Below are positions 34,023-42,316 of a stretch of DNA of 64,000 nt, piece after piece. The first letter of the stretch is position 1, and the number at the start of each line of letters is the position of its first letter. Position numbers and translations under genes: made by a program. The DNA comes from Alloprevotella sp. (GTDB taxonomy: Bacteria; Bacteroidota; Bacteroidia; Bacteroidales; Bacteroidaceae), in contig JAFUXE010000029.1 in assembly GCA_017477205.1 (NCBI GenBank), forward strand, positions 73,230 through 137,229. Reading direction: 5' to 3'. The notes under the pieces were generated by a model that was not told the origin of the DNA, did not search any database, and saw only the letters and a program-made list of their open reading frames with translations.

Positions 34023-34132
34023 GTTCCAAGCCTTGAAACTGTTTATTCCAAGCCTTGAAACTGTCTGTTCCATGCCTTGGAACGGCTTGTTCCAAGCCTT
34101 GGAACGATTCATTCCACCGCTTGGAACGATTC
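34023..34132. repeat. Five palindromic units spaced exactly 22 bp
   Basis: Units start at 34023, 34045, 34067, 34089 and 34111. Each is or nearly is the palindrome GTTCCAAGCCTTGGAAC, followed by a 5-base spacer. A partial sixth unit follows. It lies between the SusCD/FAS1 terminator and the lpxD promoters. Confidence 0.9.
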
Positions 34133-34143
34133 CCGGAACGGGG

Positions 34144-34211
34144 AAAGCTTCCTTCCTGAGCTCGGGACTTACTGCGTAAAGCTTCCTTCCTGAACTCGGA
34201 ACTTACTGCGT
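34144..34211. repeat. 34-bp direct tandem repeat, two copies
   Basis: The unit at 34144-34177 is repeated at 34178-34211 with two base differences. Each copy begins AAAGCTTCCTTCCTGA and ends TTACTGCGT. It follows directly after the palindrome array. Confidence 0.9.
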
Positions 34212-34316
34212 AAACCCGTCGTGACAGTCGTCCGCCTCTTTCTTTTCCTTCCGCAACGTCTCTCTGGGTGCCGCTTGTTGCAAACATGATGTGGAGAAGT
34301 TTGCCAAATGGAGGCG

Positions 34317-34324
34317 TATATTTG
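34317..34324 (+). promoter_or_regulatory. Distal -7 box before lpxD
   Basis: TATATTTGC matches TAnnTTTGC. No well-spaced -33 element was seen. It lies 60 bp upstream of a second identical box. Confidence 0.45.
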
Positions 34325-34376
34325 CGATGTGCTGTATTTTCTTTGCGAAAAACTCTTTTCTCCCAAAAGTTTTTCC

Positions 34377-34384
34377 TATATTTG
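34377..34384 (+). promoter_or_regulatory. Proximal -7 box before lpxD
   Basis: TATATTTGC occurs again here, preceded by a T-rich stretch (TTTTC at 34356) at about -33. The transcript would start near 34391, just ahead of the leader hairpin, and give a leader of about 78 nt. Confidence 0.55.
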
Positions 34385-34400
34385 CGCCACAATTGCGGCT

Positions 34401-34437
34401 CATCCCCTCGGGAGAAACCCCGAGTGTCTTGGGGATG
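34401..34437 (+). promoter_or_regulatory. Two-part hairpin in the lpxD leader
   Basis: CATCCC (34401-34406) pairs with GGGATG (34432-34437) and, directly inside, CTCGGG (34407-34412) pairs with CCCGAG (34419-34424) around the loop AGAAAC; a 7-base bulge lies on the 3' side. There is no T run, so it is more likely a stability or translation-control element than a terminator. Confidence 0.6.
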
Positions 34438-34468
34438 CGCCTCTAAGTGAAACGCAAACAACACTTTA

Positions 34469-35485
34469 ATGGAGTTTACAGCCAGTCAAATAGCCCAATT
34501 CCTCGGTGGCAGCGTCGAGGGAAACCCCGATGCCCGTATCACCAGTTTTGCCAAGATAGAAGAGTGCGCCCCTGGTGCCATCTCTTTCCTTTCCGACACT
34601 CGCTACGAAGCCCATCTCTACCAGCTCGCAGGCGGTGTCGTTCTTGTAAATGCCGACTTCCAGCCCGCCCAGCCTGTCAGCGTGACGCTCATCCGCGTCC
34701 CTGACGCCCGCGAATGCCTTGGCCGCCTCATGCAGATGGCCGGACAGGGGCAGCAGCGCCGTACGGGCATCCACCCCACGGCCGTCGTGGAGCCTTCCGC
34801 GCAGCTCGGCAGCGATGTCTATGTGGGTCCCCATGCCTACGTCGGCGCCAATGTCCGCCTCGGCAGCCGCGTGCAGCTTTATGCGGGCGTTGTCGTGGAG
34901 GAAAACTGCGTCGTCGGCGACGACACGGTGCTCTATCCCAACGTTTCCGTCTATCACGACTGTCAGGTGGGTGCCCGCTGCATCCTCCACAGCGGCTGCG
35001 TAATCGGTGCCGACGGCTTCGGCTTCGCACCCACGGCCGAAGGGTATGAGAAAATTCCCCAGACGGGGAATGCCATCCTTGAGGACGACGTGGAGATTGG
35101 AGCCAACGCCTGCGTGGACCGTGCCGTGATGGGGTCCACCGTCGTGCATCGCGGCGTGAAAATAGACAACCTCGTGCAGATAGCCCACAACTGCGAGGTC
35201 GGCGCACACACGGTCATGTCCGCACAGGTCGGCGTGGCCGGCAGCGCGAAGGTAGGGGAGTGGTGCGTGTTCGGCGGCCAGGTAGGCATTGCGGGACACA
35301 TCACCATCGCCGACCGCACGCAGAGCGGCGCGCAGGCGGGCATCGCCGGCAGCGTCCGCAAGCCCGGACAGGTCATCATCGGCTCGCCCGCTATGGACGC
35401 CCGCAAGTTCGCACGCTGCACCGCCGTATTCAAGAACCTTCCCGAACTCGCCGCCACCGTCAACCGTCTTGACAGCGCCGACTGA
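34469..35485 (+). CDS. lpxD: UDP-3-O-acylglucosamine N-acyltransferase
   Basis: The 338-residue protein has an N-terminal uridine-binding domain ([20 protein letters not shown], then [11 protein letters not shown]) and a left-handed beta-helix of hexapeptide repeats from about residue 105 to 300. The catalytic His lies in [16 protein letters not shown] near residue 238. LpxD adds a 3-hydroxyacyl chain to UDP-3-O-acylglucosamine using acyl-ACP in lipid A synthesis. It starts a compact lpxD-lpxC-lpxA cluster (gaps of 27 and 15 bases). Two promoter boxes and a leader hairpin precede it. Confidence 0.95.
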   Translation: MEFTASQIAQFLGGSVEGNPDARITSFAKIEECAPGAISFLSDTRYEAHLYQLAGGVVLVNADFQPAQPVSVTLIRVPDARECLGRLMQMAGQGQQRRTGIHPTAVVEPSAQLGSDVYVGPHAYVGANVRLGSRVQLYAGVVVEENCVVGDDTVLYPNVSVYHDCQVGARCILHSGCVIGADGFGFAPTAEGYEKIPQTGNAILEDDVEIGANACVDRAVMGSTVVHRGVKIDNLVQIAHNCEVGAHTVMSAQVGVAGSAKVGEWCVFGGQVGIAGHITIADRTQSGAQAGIAGSVRKPGQVIIGSPAMDARKFARCTAVFKNLPELAATVNRLDSAD

Positions 35486-35512
35486 TTCGCCAACCGCCTT
35501 TATCTCCTCACT

Positions 35513-36415
35513 ATGCAACACACACTTCGCAGCAGTTTCACCCTGAAAAGCAAGGGACTCCACACCGGCCTTGACCTGACGGCCACCTTCCTGCCTGCCC
35601 CTGCCGGCAGCGGCCTGCGCCTTCAGCGCATAGACCTTCCGGGACAGCCCGTCGTGGAGGCTCTCGCCGAGAACGTCGTAGATACCTCCCGTGGCACCGT
35701 CGTGGCCAGCGGCGACGTGCGCATCAGCACCATCGAACATGCCATGGCTGCCCTTTATGCCGCAGGCGTGGACAACTGCACCGTGCAGCTTGACGGTCCC
35801 GAGATGCCCATCCTCGACGGTTCGTCGCGCTACTTCCTCCAGTTCATCCTCAAGGTGGGACTGGAGAACCAGGGCGTTCCCCGTCAGTACCTCGAACTTT
35901 CGGAGCCTGTGAGCTTCAGCGACGAGCAGAGCGGCTCGCGCCTCGTCATGACACCCGCCGAGGACTTCTCCGTAGAGGCCACCATCGAGTTCCCCTCGCG
36001 TTTCATCCAGAGCCAGAGCGCCCGCCTCGACCGCCTCTCGGACTTTGCCGCCGAGATTGCCGAGGCGCGCACGTTTGTCTTCGTGCGCGAGATAGAGCCC
36101 CTGCTCCAGATGGGACTCATCAAGGGCGGCGACCTGGACAACGCCATCGTCATCTACGAGCACGAGCTTCCGCAGGAACGCCTTGACCGCCTGGCCGACT
36201 CGCTCGGCGTGTCGCGCCGCGATGCCACGCAGCTGGGATACATCAACGCACGTCCCCTGACGTGGCCCAACGAGCCCGCCCGCCACAAGCTCCTTGACGT
36301 CATCGGCGACATGGCCCTCGTAGGCCGTCGCCTGCGCGGGCACATCGTTGCCGTGCGCCCCGGACACACCGCCAACAACCGTTTCGCCCGCCTCCTGCGT
36401 GCGGAAATCAAATAA
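35513..36415 (+). CDS. lpxC: UDP-3-O-acyl-N-acetylglucosamine deacetylase, without FabZ domain
   Basis: LpxC catalyses the committed, zinc-dependent deacetylation step of lipid A synthesis. Zinc and catalytic motifs are present: STIEHAMAAL near residues 75-84, PILDGSSRYF near 103-112, ARHKLLDVIGDM near 258-269 and RPGHTANNRF near 281-290. The protein is 300 residues, the length of stand-alone LpxC. In Bacteroidales the gene is usually fused to fabZ, giving about 460 residues; here the frame stops right after the LpxC domain and lpxA starts 15 bases later, so the fusion is absent and no fabZ fragment remains. The dehydratase must be encoded elsewhere. Confidence 0.93.
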   Translation: MQHTLRSSFTLKSKGLHTGLDLTATFLPAPAGSGLRLQRIDLPGQPVVEALAENVVDTSRGTVVASGDVRISTIEHAMAALYAAGVDNCTVQLDGPEMPILDGSSRYFLQFILKVGLENQGVPRQYLELSEPVSFSDEQSGSRLVMTPAEDFSVEATIEFPSRFIQSQSARLDRLSDFAAEIAEARTFVFVREIEPLLQMGLIKGGDLDNAIVIYEHELPQERLDRLADSLGVSRRDATQLGYINARPLTWPNEPARHKLLDVIGDMALVGRRLRGHIVAVRPGHTANNRFARLLRAEIK

Positions 36416-36430
36416 TAACAACGAAGAACT

Positions 36431-37207
36431 ATGGCAAACATCATAAGCCCCCTGGCCTACGTGGATCCCGCCGCCCAGCTCGGCGACGGCAACGAGATAG
36501 GTCCCTTCTGCTACATTGACAAGAACGTCGTCCTCGGCGACAATAACCGCCTGATGAACAGCGTGACGCTCCTCTACGGCGCCCGCATCGGCAACGGAAA
36601 CACCTTCTTCCCCGGTGCCGTCATCAGCGCCATACCCCAGGACCTCAAGTTCCGTGGCGAGGAGACTACCGCCGAACTTGGCGACAACAACCGCATTCGT
36701 GAGAACGTCACCATCAACCGCGGAACGGCTGCGAAGGGAAAGACCGTCGTCGGCAGCGGCAACCTGCTGATGGAAGGCATGCACGTCGGCCACGACTGCA
36801 TCATCGGCAGCGACTGCATCATTGGCAATTCCACGAAGCTGGCAGGCGAAGTCATCATCGACGACCATGCTATCCTCTCCGCCAACGTCCTCGTCCACCA
36901 GTTCTGCCGCGTGGGTGGCTACGTGATGGTCGGCGGCGGCTCCCGCACCAGTCAGGACATTCCGCCCTTCATCATCGCTGCGCGCGAGCCCATTGCCTAT
37001 TGCGGCATCAACCTCGTTGGCCTGCGTCGCCGCGGTTTCTCCGCCGAGCTCATCGGCAACATCCATGCCGCCTACCGCATCCTCTACAACAGCGGACAGC
37101 TCCGCGACGAAGCCATTGCCGACATCAAGGCCAGCGTCCCCATGTCCGAAGAGATAGAATACATCCTCAGCTTCATACAGTCCTCCAAACGCGGCATCAT
37201 AAAGTAA
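36431..37207 (+). CDS. lpxA: UDP-N-acetylglucosamine acyltransferase
   Basis: The 258-residue protein is a hexapeptide-repeat left-handed helix (PLAYVDPAAQLGDGNEIGPF from the N-terminus) followed by a C-terminal helical domain. The catalytic His region MHVGHDCIIGSDCIIGN lies near residues 117-133, and GGGSRTSQDIPPF near 162-174. LpxA performs the first step of lipid A synthesis, transferring a 3-hydroxyacyl chain from ACP to UDP-GlcNAc. It completes the lpxD-lpxC-lpxA cluster and is nine bases ahead of the next gene, which is probably co-transcribed. Confidence 0.95.
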   Translation: MANIISPLAYVDPAAQLGDGNEIGPFCYIDKNVVLGDNNRLMNSVTLLYGARIGNGNTFFPGAVISAIPQDLKFRGEETTAELGDNNRIRENVTINRGTAAKGKTVVGSGNLLMEGMHVGHDCIIGSDCIIGNSTKLAGEVIIDDHAILSANVLVHQFCRVGGYVMVGGGSRTSQDIPPFIIAAREPIAYCGINLVGLRRRGFSAELIGNIHAAYRILYNSGQLRDEAIADIKASVPMSEEIEYILSFIQSSKRGIIK

Positions 37208-37215
37208 GAAACGCC

Positions 37216-37776
37216 ATGCTCTACAAGATAAAATTCATTTCCGACGAAGTGGAGGGCTTCCTCCGCGAACTGCTCATAGACAGCGACTCCTCCTTCCTCG
37301 ACCTTGCCAAGGCCATCCTGGACTCCTGCTCCTATCCTGACGACCAGATGACGAGTTTCTACGTCTGCGACGAGGACTGGGAACGCGGGCAGCAGGTGAC
37401 GCGCGAGGACATGGGAGGCGGCGCCGCCGACGAGGACTGCTACGTCATGGGCGAGACGCGCCTCGGCGAGTTCATCGAGGACGAAGGGCAGAACTTCGAG
37501 TTTGTCTTCGACCCCTTCTCCGACCGCGTCTTCTATCTCACTGTGCGCGAGCTCATTCCCGGCAAGCATCTGGACAAGGCCGAGGTGGTGCGCTCCGTCG
37601 GCGAAGCCCCGAAGCAGATTGAGGAACTGGACTTCTCGCTGCCTCCTGCAGCCGTGAAGGGAGCGGCCGTTCCCGACGAGGAGGACGACGACCTCTATGG
37701 CGAAGGCGGTGCCTTCAACGATGACGAGCTTGACCTCGAGGGCTTCGAAATCATGGACGGCAGCGAACTGTACTGA
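37216..37776 (+). CDS. pRiA4b ORF-3-like / IS1096 TnpR-like conserved protein
   Basis: The 186-residue protein starts at ATG 37216, eight bases after lpxA; the longer frame from 37000 overlaps lpxA and is rejected. It begins MLYKIKFISDEVEGFLREL, has MTSFYVCDEDWERGQ near residue 52, then LGEFIEDEGQNFEFVFDPFSDRVFYLTV near 80-110, the pattern of the plasmid pRiA4b ORF-3 family also annotated as IS1096 passenger TnpR-like. The end is very acidic (DEEDDDLYGEGG). In Bacteroidales such genes commonly sit beside lpxA and miaA, so despite the family name it is not a sign of a transposon here. Function unknown. Confidence 0.7.
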   Translation: MLYKIKFISDEVEGFLRELLIDSDSSFLDLAKAILDSCSYPDDQMTSFYVCDEDWERGQQVTREDMGGGAADEDCYVMGETRLGEFIEDEGQNFEFVFDPFSDRVFYLTVRELIPGKHLDKAEVVRSVGEAPKQIEELDFSLPPAAVKGAAVPDEEDDDLYGEGGAFNDDELDLEGFEIMDGSELY

Positions 37777-37810
37777 TCTTACCTCTTACATCGCACACAC
37801 TCCCTCCGCA

Positions 37811-38710
37811 TTGAAGACGCTCCTCGTGCTGACAGGCCCCACTGCCGTGGGAAAGACGCAAGTCGCCCTGCGGCTGGCCGCCCGCTACGGCACGCCCGTC
37901 CTCAACGCGGACTCCCGACAGATATACCGCGACCTTCCCATAGGAACAGCCGCACCCACTCCGCAGGAACAAGCCCAGGCACGCCACTACTTCGTGGGAA
38001 CGCTCGGGCTTGATGCGTACTACAGCGCGGCGCAGTACGAGGCCGACGTCCTTGCCCTGCTTCCGGAGCTCTTCCGCGAGCGCGACGTCGTCCTGCTCAG
38101 CGGAGGTTCCATGCTCTACATCGATGCCGTCTGCAACGGGCTTGACGACATCCCGACGATAGAGGCTCCTGTACGCGCGATGATGCAGCTCAGGCTTGAA
38201 AGCGAGGGACTTGACGCGCTCGTGGAGGAGCTGCGGCTGCTGGATCCCGAATACTTTGCGGAAGTGGACCGCAGGAACACGCGGCGCGTCGTGCACGCGC
38301 TCGAAGTCCTCTACCAAACGGGGCGCAAGATGAGCTCCTTCCGCCGGAGGAATACGCAGGAGCGTCCCTTCAGGATGGTGAAGGTTGCCCTTAACCGACC
38401 GCGCGCGGAACTTTTTGAGCGCATCAACCGCCGCGTCACGCAGATGATGGACGACGGATTCTGGGAGGAACTGCTGCGCGTGAAGGACTTCCGCGGCAGC
38501 AACGCCCTGAACACCGTCGGCTACAAGGAGCTCTTCCACGTCCTCGACGGCGAGTGGGAACTTCCCTTCGCCCTCGACCGCATCCGCAAGAACACGCGCG
38601 TCTATGCCAAGAAGCAGCTGACGTGGTTCCGCCGTGACCCCGCCGTGCACTGGGTGCCTGCGGACGACGCCGAAGCCCTTGACCGCACGCTCCTTGCCTG
38701 CGGTCTTTAG
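37811..38710 (+). CDS. miaA: tRNA dimethylallyltransferase
   Basis: MiaA prenylates adenine 37 of tRNAs reading codons that start with U. The P-loop GPTAVGKT is at residues 9-16 if translation begins at TTG 37811, giving MKTLLVLTGPTAVGKT, the normal MiaA start; no ATG or GTG fits. The ATG at 37697 opens a longer frame but lies inside the previous gene. Other motifs are LNADSRQIYRDLPIGTA, SGGSMLYIDAVCNGLD and LNTVGYKELF, plus the tRNA-binding insert around RRNTRRVVHALEV. With the TTG start the length is 299 residues, typical for the family. It is 34 bases after the preceding gene. Confidence 0.92.
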   Translation: MKTLLVLTGPTAVGKTQVALRLAARYGTPVLNADSRQIYRDLPIGTAAPTPQEQAQARHYFVGTLGLDAYYSAAQYEADVLALLPELFRERDVVLLSGGSMLYIDAVCNGLDDIPTIEAPVRAMMQLRLESEGLDALVEELRLLDPEYFAEVDRRNTRRVVHALEVLYQTGRKMSSFRRRNTQERPFRMVKVALNRPRAELFERINRRVTQMMDDGFWEELLRVKDFRGSNALNTVGYKELFHVLDGEWELPFALDRIRKNTRVYAKKQLTWFRRDPAVHWVPADDAEALDRTLLACGL

Positions 38711-38750
38711 GGCGAAAGCCTGCAAAAACGCTGAAACGTACAGAAAGAAA

Positions 38751-39710
38751 ATGATAGAAAGACATTTCGTACTCGAAGAGGCCGACCCCGTCGTTTTCTA
38801 CGGCGTGGGAAATGCCAACCTGCGCATGCTGCGCGCACTCTGTCCCAAGCTCCGCATCATCGGGCGCGACAACGTGCTCAAGGTGATGGGCGGCGAGGAG
38901 GACATGGCCGACTTCGAGGACACCTTCCACGCCCTTGAAGACCATTGCGTGCGTTTCAATACGCTTGGCGAGGAAGATATTCTGAACATTGTGCGCCACA
39001 ACCGTCCCGCCGCCCCAAGCGCCGACGGCGTCATCGTCTATAGCACGGGCGGCAAGCCCATCTGCCCGCGTTCCGAGAACCAGCACCGCCTCGTGGAAGC
39101 CTACGGCACGCACGACCTCCTCTTTGCCGTCGGCCCGGCAGGCAGCGGAAAGACCTACACCGCCATCGCCCTTGCCGTCCGCGCCCTGAAAAACCGCGAG
39201 GTGCGCAAGATTATCCTCAGCCGTCCCGCCGTGGAGGCCGGCGAGAAGCTCGGTTTCCTGCCCGGCGACATGAAGGAGAAAATAGACCCGTATCTCCAGC
39301 CGCTCTACGACGCGCTGGAGGAGATGATACCGCCTACGAAGCTCCAGGAGTACCTTGCCACGAACGTCATCCAGATTGCGCCCCTCGCCTTTATGCGCGG
39401 GCGCACGCTCAACGACGCCGTCGTCATCCTTGACGAGGCGCAGAACACCACCACCGCGCAGATCAAGATGTTCCTGACGCGCATGGGCATGAACACGAAG
39501 ATGATCATCACGGGCGACATGACGCAGATAGACCTTCCCGTCTCCCAGAAGAGCGGCCTCGTGGAGGCGCTTCGCATCCTCAGGGACATTCCCGGCATCG
39601 CCTTCATTGAGATGACGAAGAAGGACATCGTGCGCCACAAGCTCGTGACGCGCATCGTCGAAGCCTACGAAGCCGCCGGCCGGCAGGACAAAGCCGGGGC
39701 GGACCTTTAG
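38751..39710 (+). CDS. phoH: PhoH-family ATPase
   Basis: The 319-residue protein starts at ATG 38751, preceded by an A/G-rich AGAAAGAAA. It has a short N-terminal KH-like region (LRIIGRDNVLKVMG near residue 36), a Walker A motif GPAGSGKTYTA near 130-140, a Walker B motif AVVILDEAQN near 224-233 and the DMTQIDLP segment near 262. PhoH/YbeZ proteins are cytoplasmic NTPases linked to RNA handling, often next to ybeY; the partner is not in this window. It lies between miaA and purC on the same strand. Confidence 0.9.
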   Translation: MIERHFVLEEADPVVFYGVGNANLRMLRALCPKLRIIGRDNVLKVMGGEEDMADFEDTFHALEDHCVRFNTLGEEDILNIVRHNRPAAPSADGVIVYSTGGKPICPRSENQHRLVEAYGTHDLLFAVGPAGSGKTYTAIALAVRALKNREVRKIILSRPAVEAGEKLGFLPGDMKEKIDPYLQPLYDALEEMIPPTKLQEYLATNVIQIAPLAFMRGRTLNDAVVILDEAQNTTTAQIKMFLTRMGMNTKMIITGDMTQIDLPVSQKSGLVEALRILRDIPGIAFIEMTKKDIVRHKLVTRIVEAYEAAGRQDKAGADL

Positions 39711-39758
39711 AACAACGATAATAATCACAGCATAGAGAACAAAAACTTTCCTACACCC

Positions 39759-40703
39759 ATGAACGCATTGACACAAACCGATTTCCGCTTTCCCGGACAA
39801 ACAGAAGTCTATCACGGCAAGGTGCGCGACGTCTATAGCCTCGCTGACGGACGCCTCGTGATGGTAGTGACGGACCGCATTTCGGCCTTCGACGTCGTCC
39901 TGCCCGAGGGCATTCCCTACAAGGGGCAGGTGCTGAACCAGATTGCCTCCAAGTTCCTGGACGCCACGACGGACATCTGTCCCAACTGGAAGCTTGCCAC
40001 GCCCGACCCGATGGTGACCGTAGGCCGTCGCCTGCAAGGTTTTCCGCTTGAGATGATTGTGCGCGGCTATCTTTGCGGCAGCGCATGGCGCGCCTATAAG
40101 GCTGGCGTGCGCGAAATCTGCGGCGTGCGCCTTCCCGACGGCATGCGCGAGAACGAGCGCTTCCCCGAACCCATCATCACGCCCACGACGAAAGCCGAGC
40201 TTGGCCTTCACGACGAGGACATCTCCCGCGAGGACATCCTTGCCCGCGGCCTGGCCACGCCCGAGCAGTACGCACAGCTGGAACGGTATGCCCTCGCCCT
40301 CTTCCGCCGGGGCACGGAGATTGCTGCGCGTCGCGGCCTGATACTCGTTGACACGAAGTACGAGTTCGGCTGGGACGGCGAGGAAATCGTCCTGATGGAC
40401 GAAATCCATACGCCCGACTCTTCCCGCTACTTCTATGCCGAAGGCTACGAGGAGCGTTTCCGTGCGGGCGAGCCGCAGCGCCAGCTCTCAAAGGAGTTTG
40501 TCCGCGAATGGCTCATGAGCGAAGGCTTCATGGGGAAGGCCGGACAGCAGGTGCCGACGATGACGCCTGACATCGTGCGGAGCATCAGCCAGCGCTACGT
40601 GGAACTCTACGAGCACATCACGGGCGAGACCTTTGTGCCGCAGCCTGCCGAGGGACTTGCCGCGCGCATCGAGGACAACGTCTGCCGCTATCTGGAGGCA
40701 TAA
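39759..40703 (+). CDS. purC: SAICAR synthetase
   Basis: Phosphoribosylaminoimidazole-succinocarboxamide synthase joins aspartate to CAIR with ATP in purine synthesis. The 314-residue product has YHGKVRDVY near residue 18, the [18 protein letters not shown] segment near 40, [18 protein letters not shown] near 95, VDTKYEFGW near 205 and [13 protein letters not shown] near 220. Length and motif order match the longer PurC type seen in Bacteroidetes and fungi. Another purine gene, purM, lies at 54406 on the opposite strand. Confidence 0.95.
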   Translation: MNALTQTDFRFPGQTEVYHGKVRDVYSLADGRLVMVVTDRISAFDVVLPEGIPYKGQVLNQIASKFLDATTDICPNWKLATPDPMVTVGRRLQGFPLEMIVRGYLCGSAWRAYKAGVREICGVRLPDGMRENERFPEPIITPTTKAELGLHDEDISREDILARGLATPEQYAQLERYALALFRRGTEIAARRGLILVDTKYEFGWDGEEIVLMDEIHTPDSSRYFYAEGYEERFRAGEPQRQLSKEFVREWLMSEGFMGKAGQQVPTMTPDIVRSISQRYVELYEHITGETFVPQPAEGLAARIEDNVCRYLEA

Positions 40704-40723
40704 CCGAAACCACAAGGCCAGAA

Positions 40724-42193
40724 ATGACTTCCGGGAAGGCACAAAACGCATGGCGACGGGGCATCTTGTGCCTCGTCGCTGCCTATTGCCTCGCCCACGT
40801 CTGCGTCACCGCAGTCTGGATGCTCTCCCCTTGGGTCAGCGAATACCGCGAATGGGCGCAGGCCGATGCGGCCTTGCAGTTTTTCGGCCTGCACGGCGGC
40901 GAGCTCTACGGCGGCCCCGAGGCCTCGACCTTCTATGTCTATGGCATCCTCTTCCCTTTCCTCGGCTATTTCTTCACGCTTCTCAGCGGCCTTGACGTGC
41001 TGCTTGTCCTCCGTCTGTTGTCCTACCTCTCGGCGCTTGCCGCCGGAGGTGTGGCCGCATGGCTCGTCTTCCGTCGTTCGGGGGACAAGCTGCTGGCGCT
41101 GACGGCATTTGCCTTCCTGCTGACGGCTGACTGGCACAACGTGACCGGCACGGCGACGCCCGCCCCCTTGGGCACGCTGCTCATGCTGTGCGCCCTCGCG
41201 GCCGCCGAGCGCTGGCGGGTAGGGTGGAGCGCGCTGCTGACGGTGGCCTGCTTCTTCGTGAAACCCTATTTCGTCGGCATCTGGCTGCCGCTGCAAGCCT
41301 TCTTCTTCCTGAAAAGCCGCCGCCAGGGCTGGTGGTATCTGCTCGGCTGCGCCGCCGTAGGCTTCGCGACGGCTTTCGCGGTGCATGGCCTCTATCCCAA
41401 CTACTTTGTCTATAACGTCGTACACCATCTCGCCGCTGCCTCCTCCGTGCCTGCGCACCTGCTGCGGCAGATTGCGCTGAGCGCCGTGTTCTACGGCCCG
41501 CTCTTCGTGCTTTTTGCCTATGGTGCGAAGCGGCTGGGCCGGGACTTCTTCCGTGACGCGTATGCCCTTTCGGCGCTTTTGCTCTTCGCCATGTGGCTCC
41601 GGCTGGGGCTTCACACGGGAGCTTTCATGAGCTACGTGTTCCACTTCTGGCTTCCGCCCCTCGTTGTCTTTGCCCTCCCGTGGCTTGCAAAGCTGGAGGC
41701 ATCCCGTCTGCGGACGGCGTTCCTGGGCGGGATTGCCGTCCTGAGCCTTTGGCTGGCCGCCTTTTATCTGACGCTGCCGCTGCCGCCTACGCATGCGGAG
41801 CGCAGGCAGTGGGAGCAGGCCGCAGCCGCCTTGGACGTGCTGCCCCGCGACAGCGCGCTTTGCCTCTCTCCCGTCCTTGCATCCCGCGCCGCCGCCCTTT
41901 CGCTGCCCTCCCGCGACAACGGCATGGTGCAGTTCTACTCCACGCTGGCGTCTCCCTCGCCCCTTGTGCAGCGCCTCTTTCCTGAGACGCTGGCCTTCCA
42001 GGCCGATGCGGCGACCCACGACGCGCAGCTTCTGCGCCGTCGCGCCGGAGACCTTTTCCCCTATGTCGTTGCCGACGAGCGCAGCGTCCTAAGTCCCGAC
42101 AGCCTGCGTGCCTGTGGCTACGTCCCCCTGCGTGCGGACACGCTCCGCGTGGGCGTCCACCGGATTTGCGTCAGCCAGTACCGCCTGCAATAA
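40724..42193 (+). CDS. Polytopic membrane protein, possible GT-C glycosyltransferase-like
   Basis: The 489-residue protein begins 20 bases after purC. It has about ten hydrophobic helices over residues 10-355 (for example GILCLVAAYCLAHVCVTAVWML and FLTADWHNVTGTATPAPLGTLLML) and a soluble C-terminal domain of about 130 residues (LPRDSALCLSPVLASRAAAL). The layout, many helices then a periplasmic domain, with an early YREWAQADAALQFFG loop, recalls GT-C-type mannosyl- or arabinosyl-transferases, but no diagnostic acidic motif was identified, so the enzyme class is only a suggestion. It ends before a strong bidirectional terminator. Confidence 0.6.
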   Translation: MTSGKAQNAWRRGILCLVAAYCLAHVCVTAVWMLSPWVSEYREWAQADAALQFFGLHGGELYGGPEASTFYVYGILFPFLGYFFTLLSGLDVLLVLRLLSYLSALAAGGVAAWLVFRRSGDKLLALTAFAFLLTADWHNVTGTATPAPLGTLLMLCALAAAERWRVGWSALLTVACFFVKPYFVGIWLPLQAFFFLKSRRQGWWYLLGCAAVGFATAFAVHGLYPNYFVYNVVHHLAAASSVPAHLLRQIALSAVFYGPLFVLFAYGAKRLGRDFFRDAYALSALLLFAMWLRLGLHTGAFMSYVFHFWLPPLVVFALPWLAKLEASRLRTAFLGGIAVLSLWLAAFYLTLPLPPTHAERRQWEQAAAALDVLPRDSALCLSPVLASRAAALSLPSRDNGMVQFYSTLASPSPLVQRLFPETLAFQADAATHDAQLLRRRAGDLFPYVVADERSVLSPDSLRACGYVPLRADTLRVGVHRICVSQYRLQ

Positions 42194-42227
42194 GCCACAG
42201 TTCGCCACCGGCAGCTTGTCAACAAAG

Positions 42228-42271
42228 AGAGCATCCCCCGAAGTTCAGGCCTGAACCTCGGGGGATGCTCT
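42228..42271. terminator. Bidirectional hairpin between convergent genes
   Basis: AGAGCATCCCCCGA (42228-42241) pairs with TCGGGGGATGCTCT (42258-42271), and the interior GTTCAGGCCTGAAC (42243-42256) is itself a palindrome, giving about 20 bp of stem with one mismatch. It separates the plus-strand membrane protein gene from the minus-strand nuclease gene. Confidence 0.85.
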
Positions 42272-42316
42272 TGTGCGGGTTTCCAAAGGCGGAATGCACG
42301 CACGGGAGGCGGATGC

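Noticed and set aside
33802..34464. 220-codon minus-strand frame between the second SusD and lpxD
   Set aside because: It runs through a terminator, the 22-bp palindrome array, a 34-bp tandem repeat and two promoter boxes, and its product is only the translation of these repeats.
37216..37776. Transposon remnant, suggested by the IS1096 TnpR family name
   Set aside because: The gene lies cleanly between lpxA and miaA, with no inverted ends or transposase; the family is widespread as a chromosomal gene in the order.
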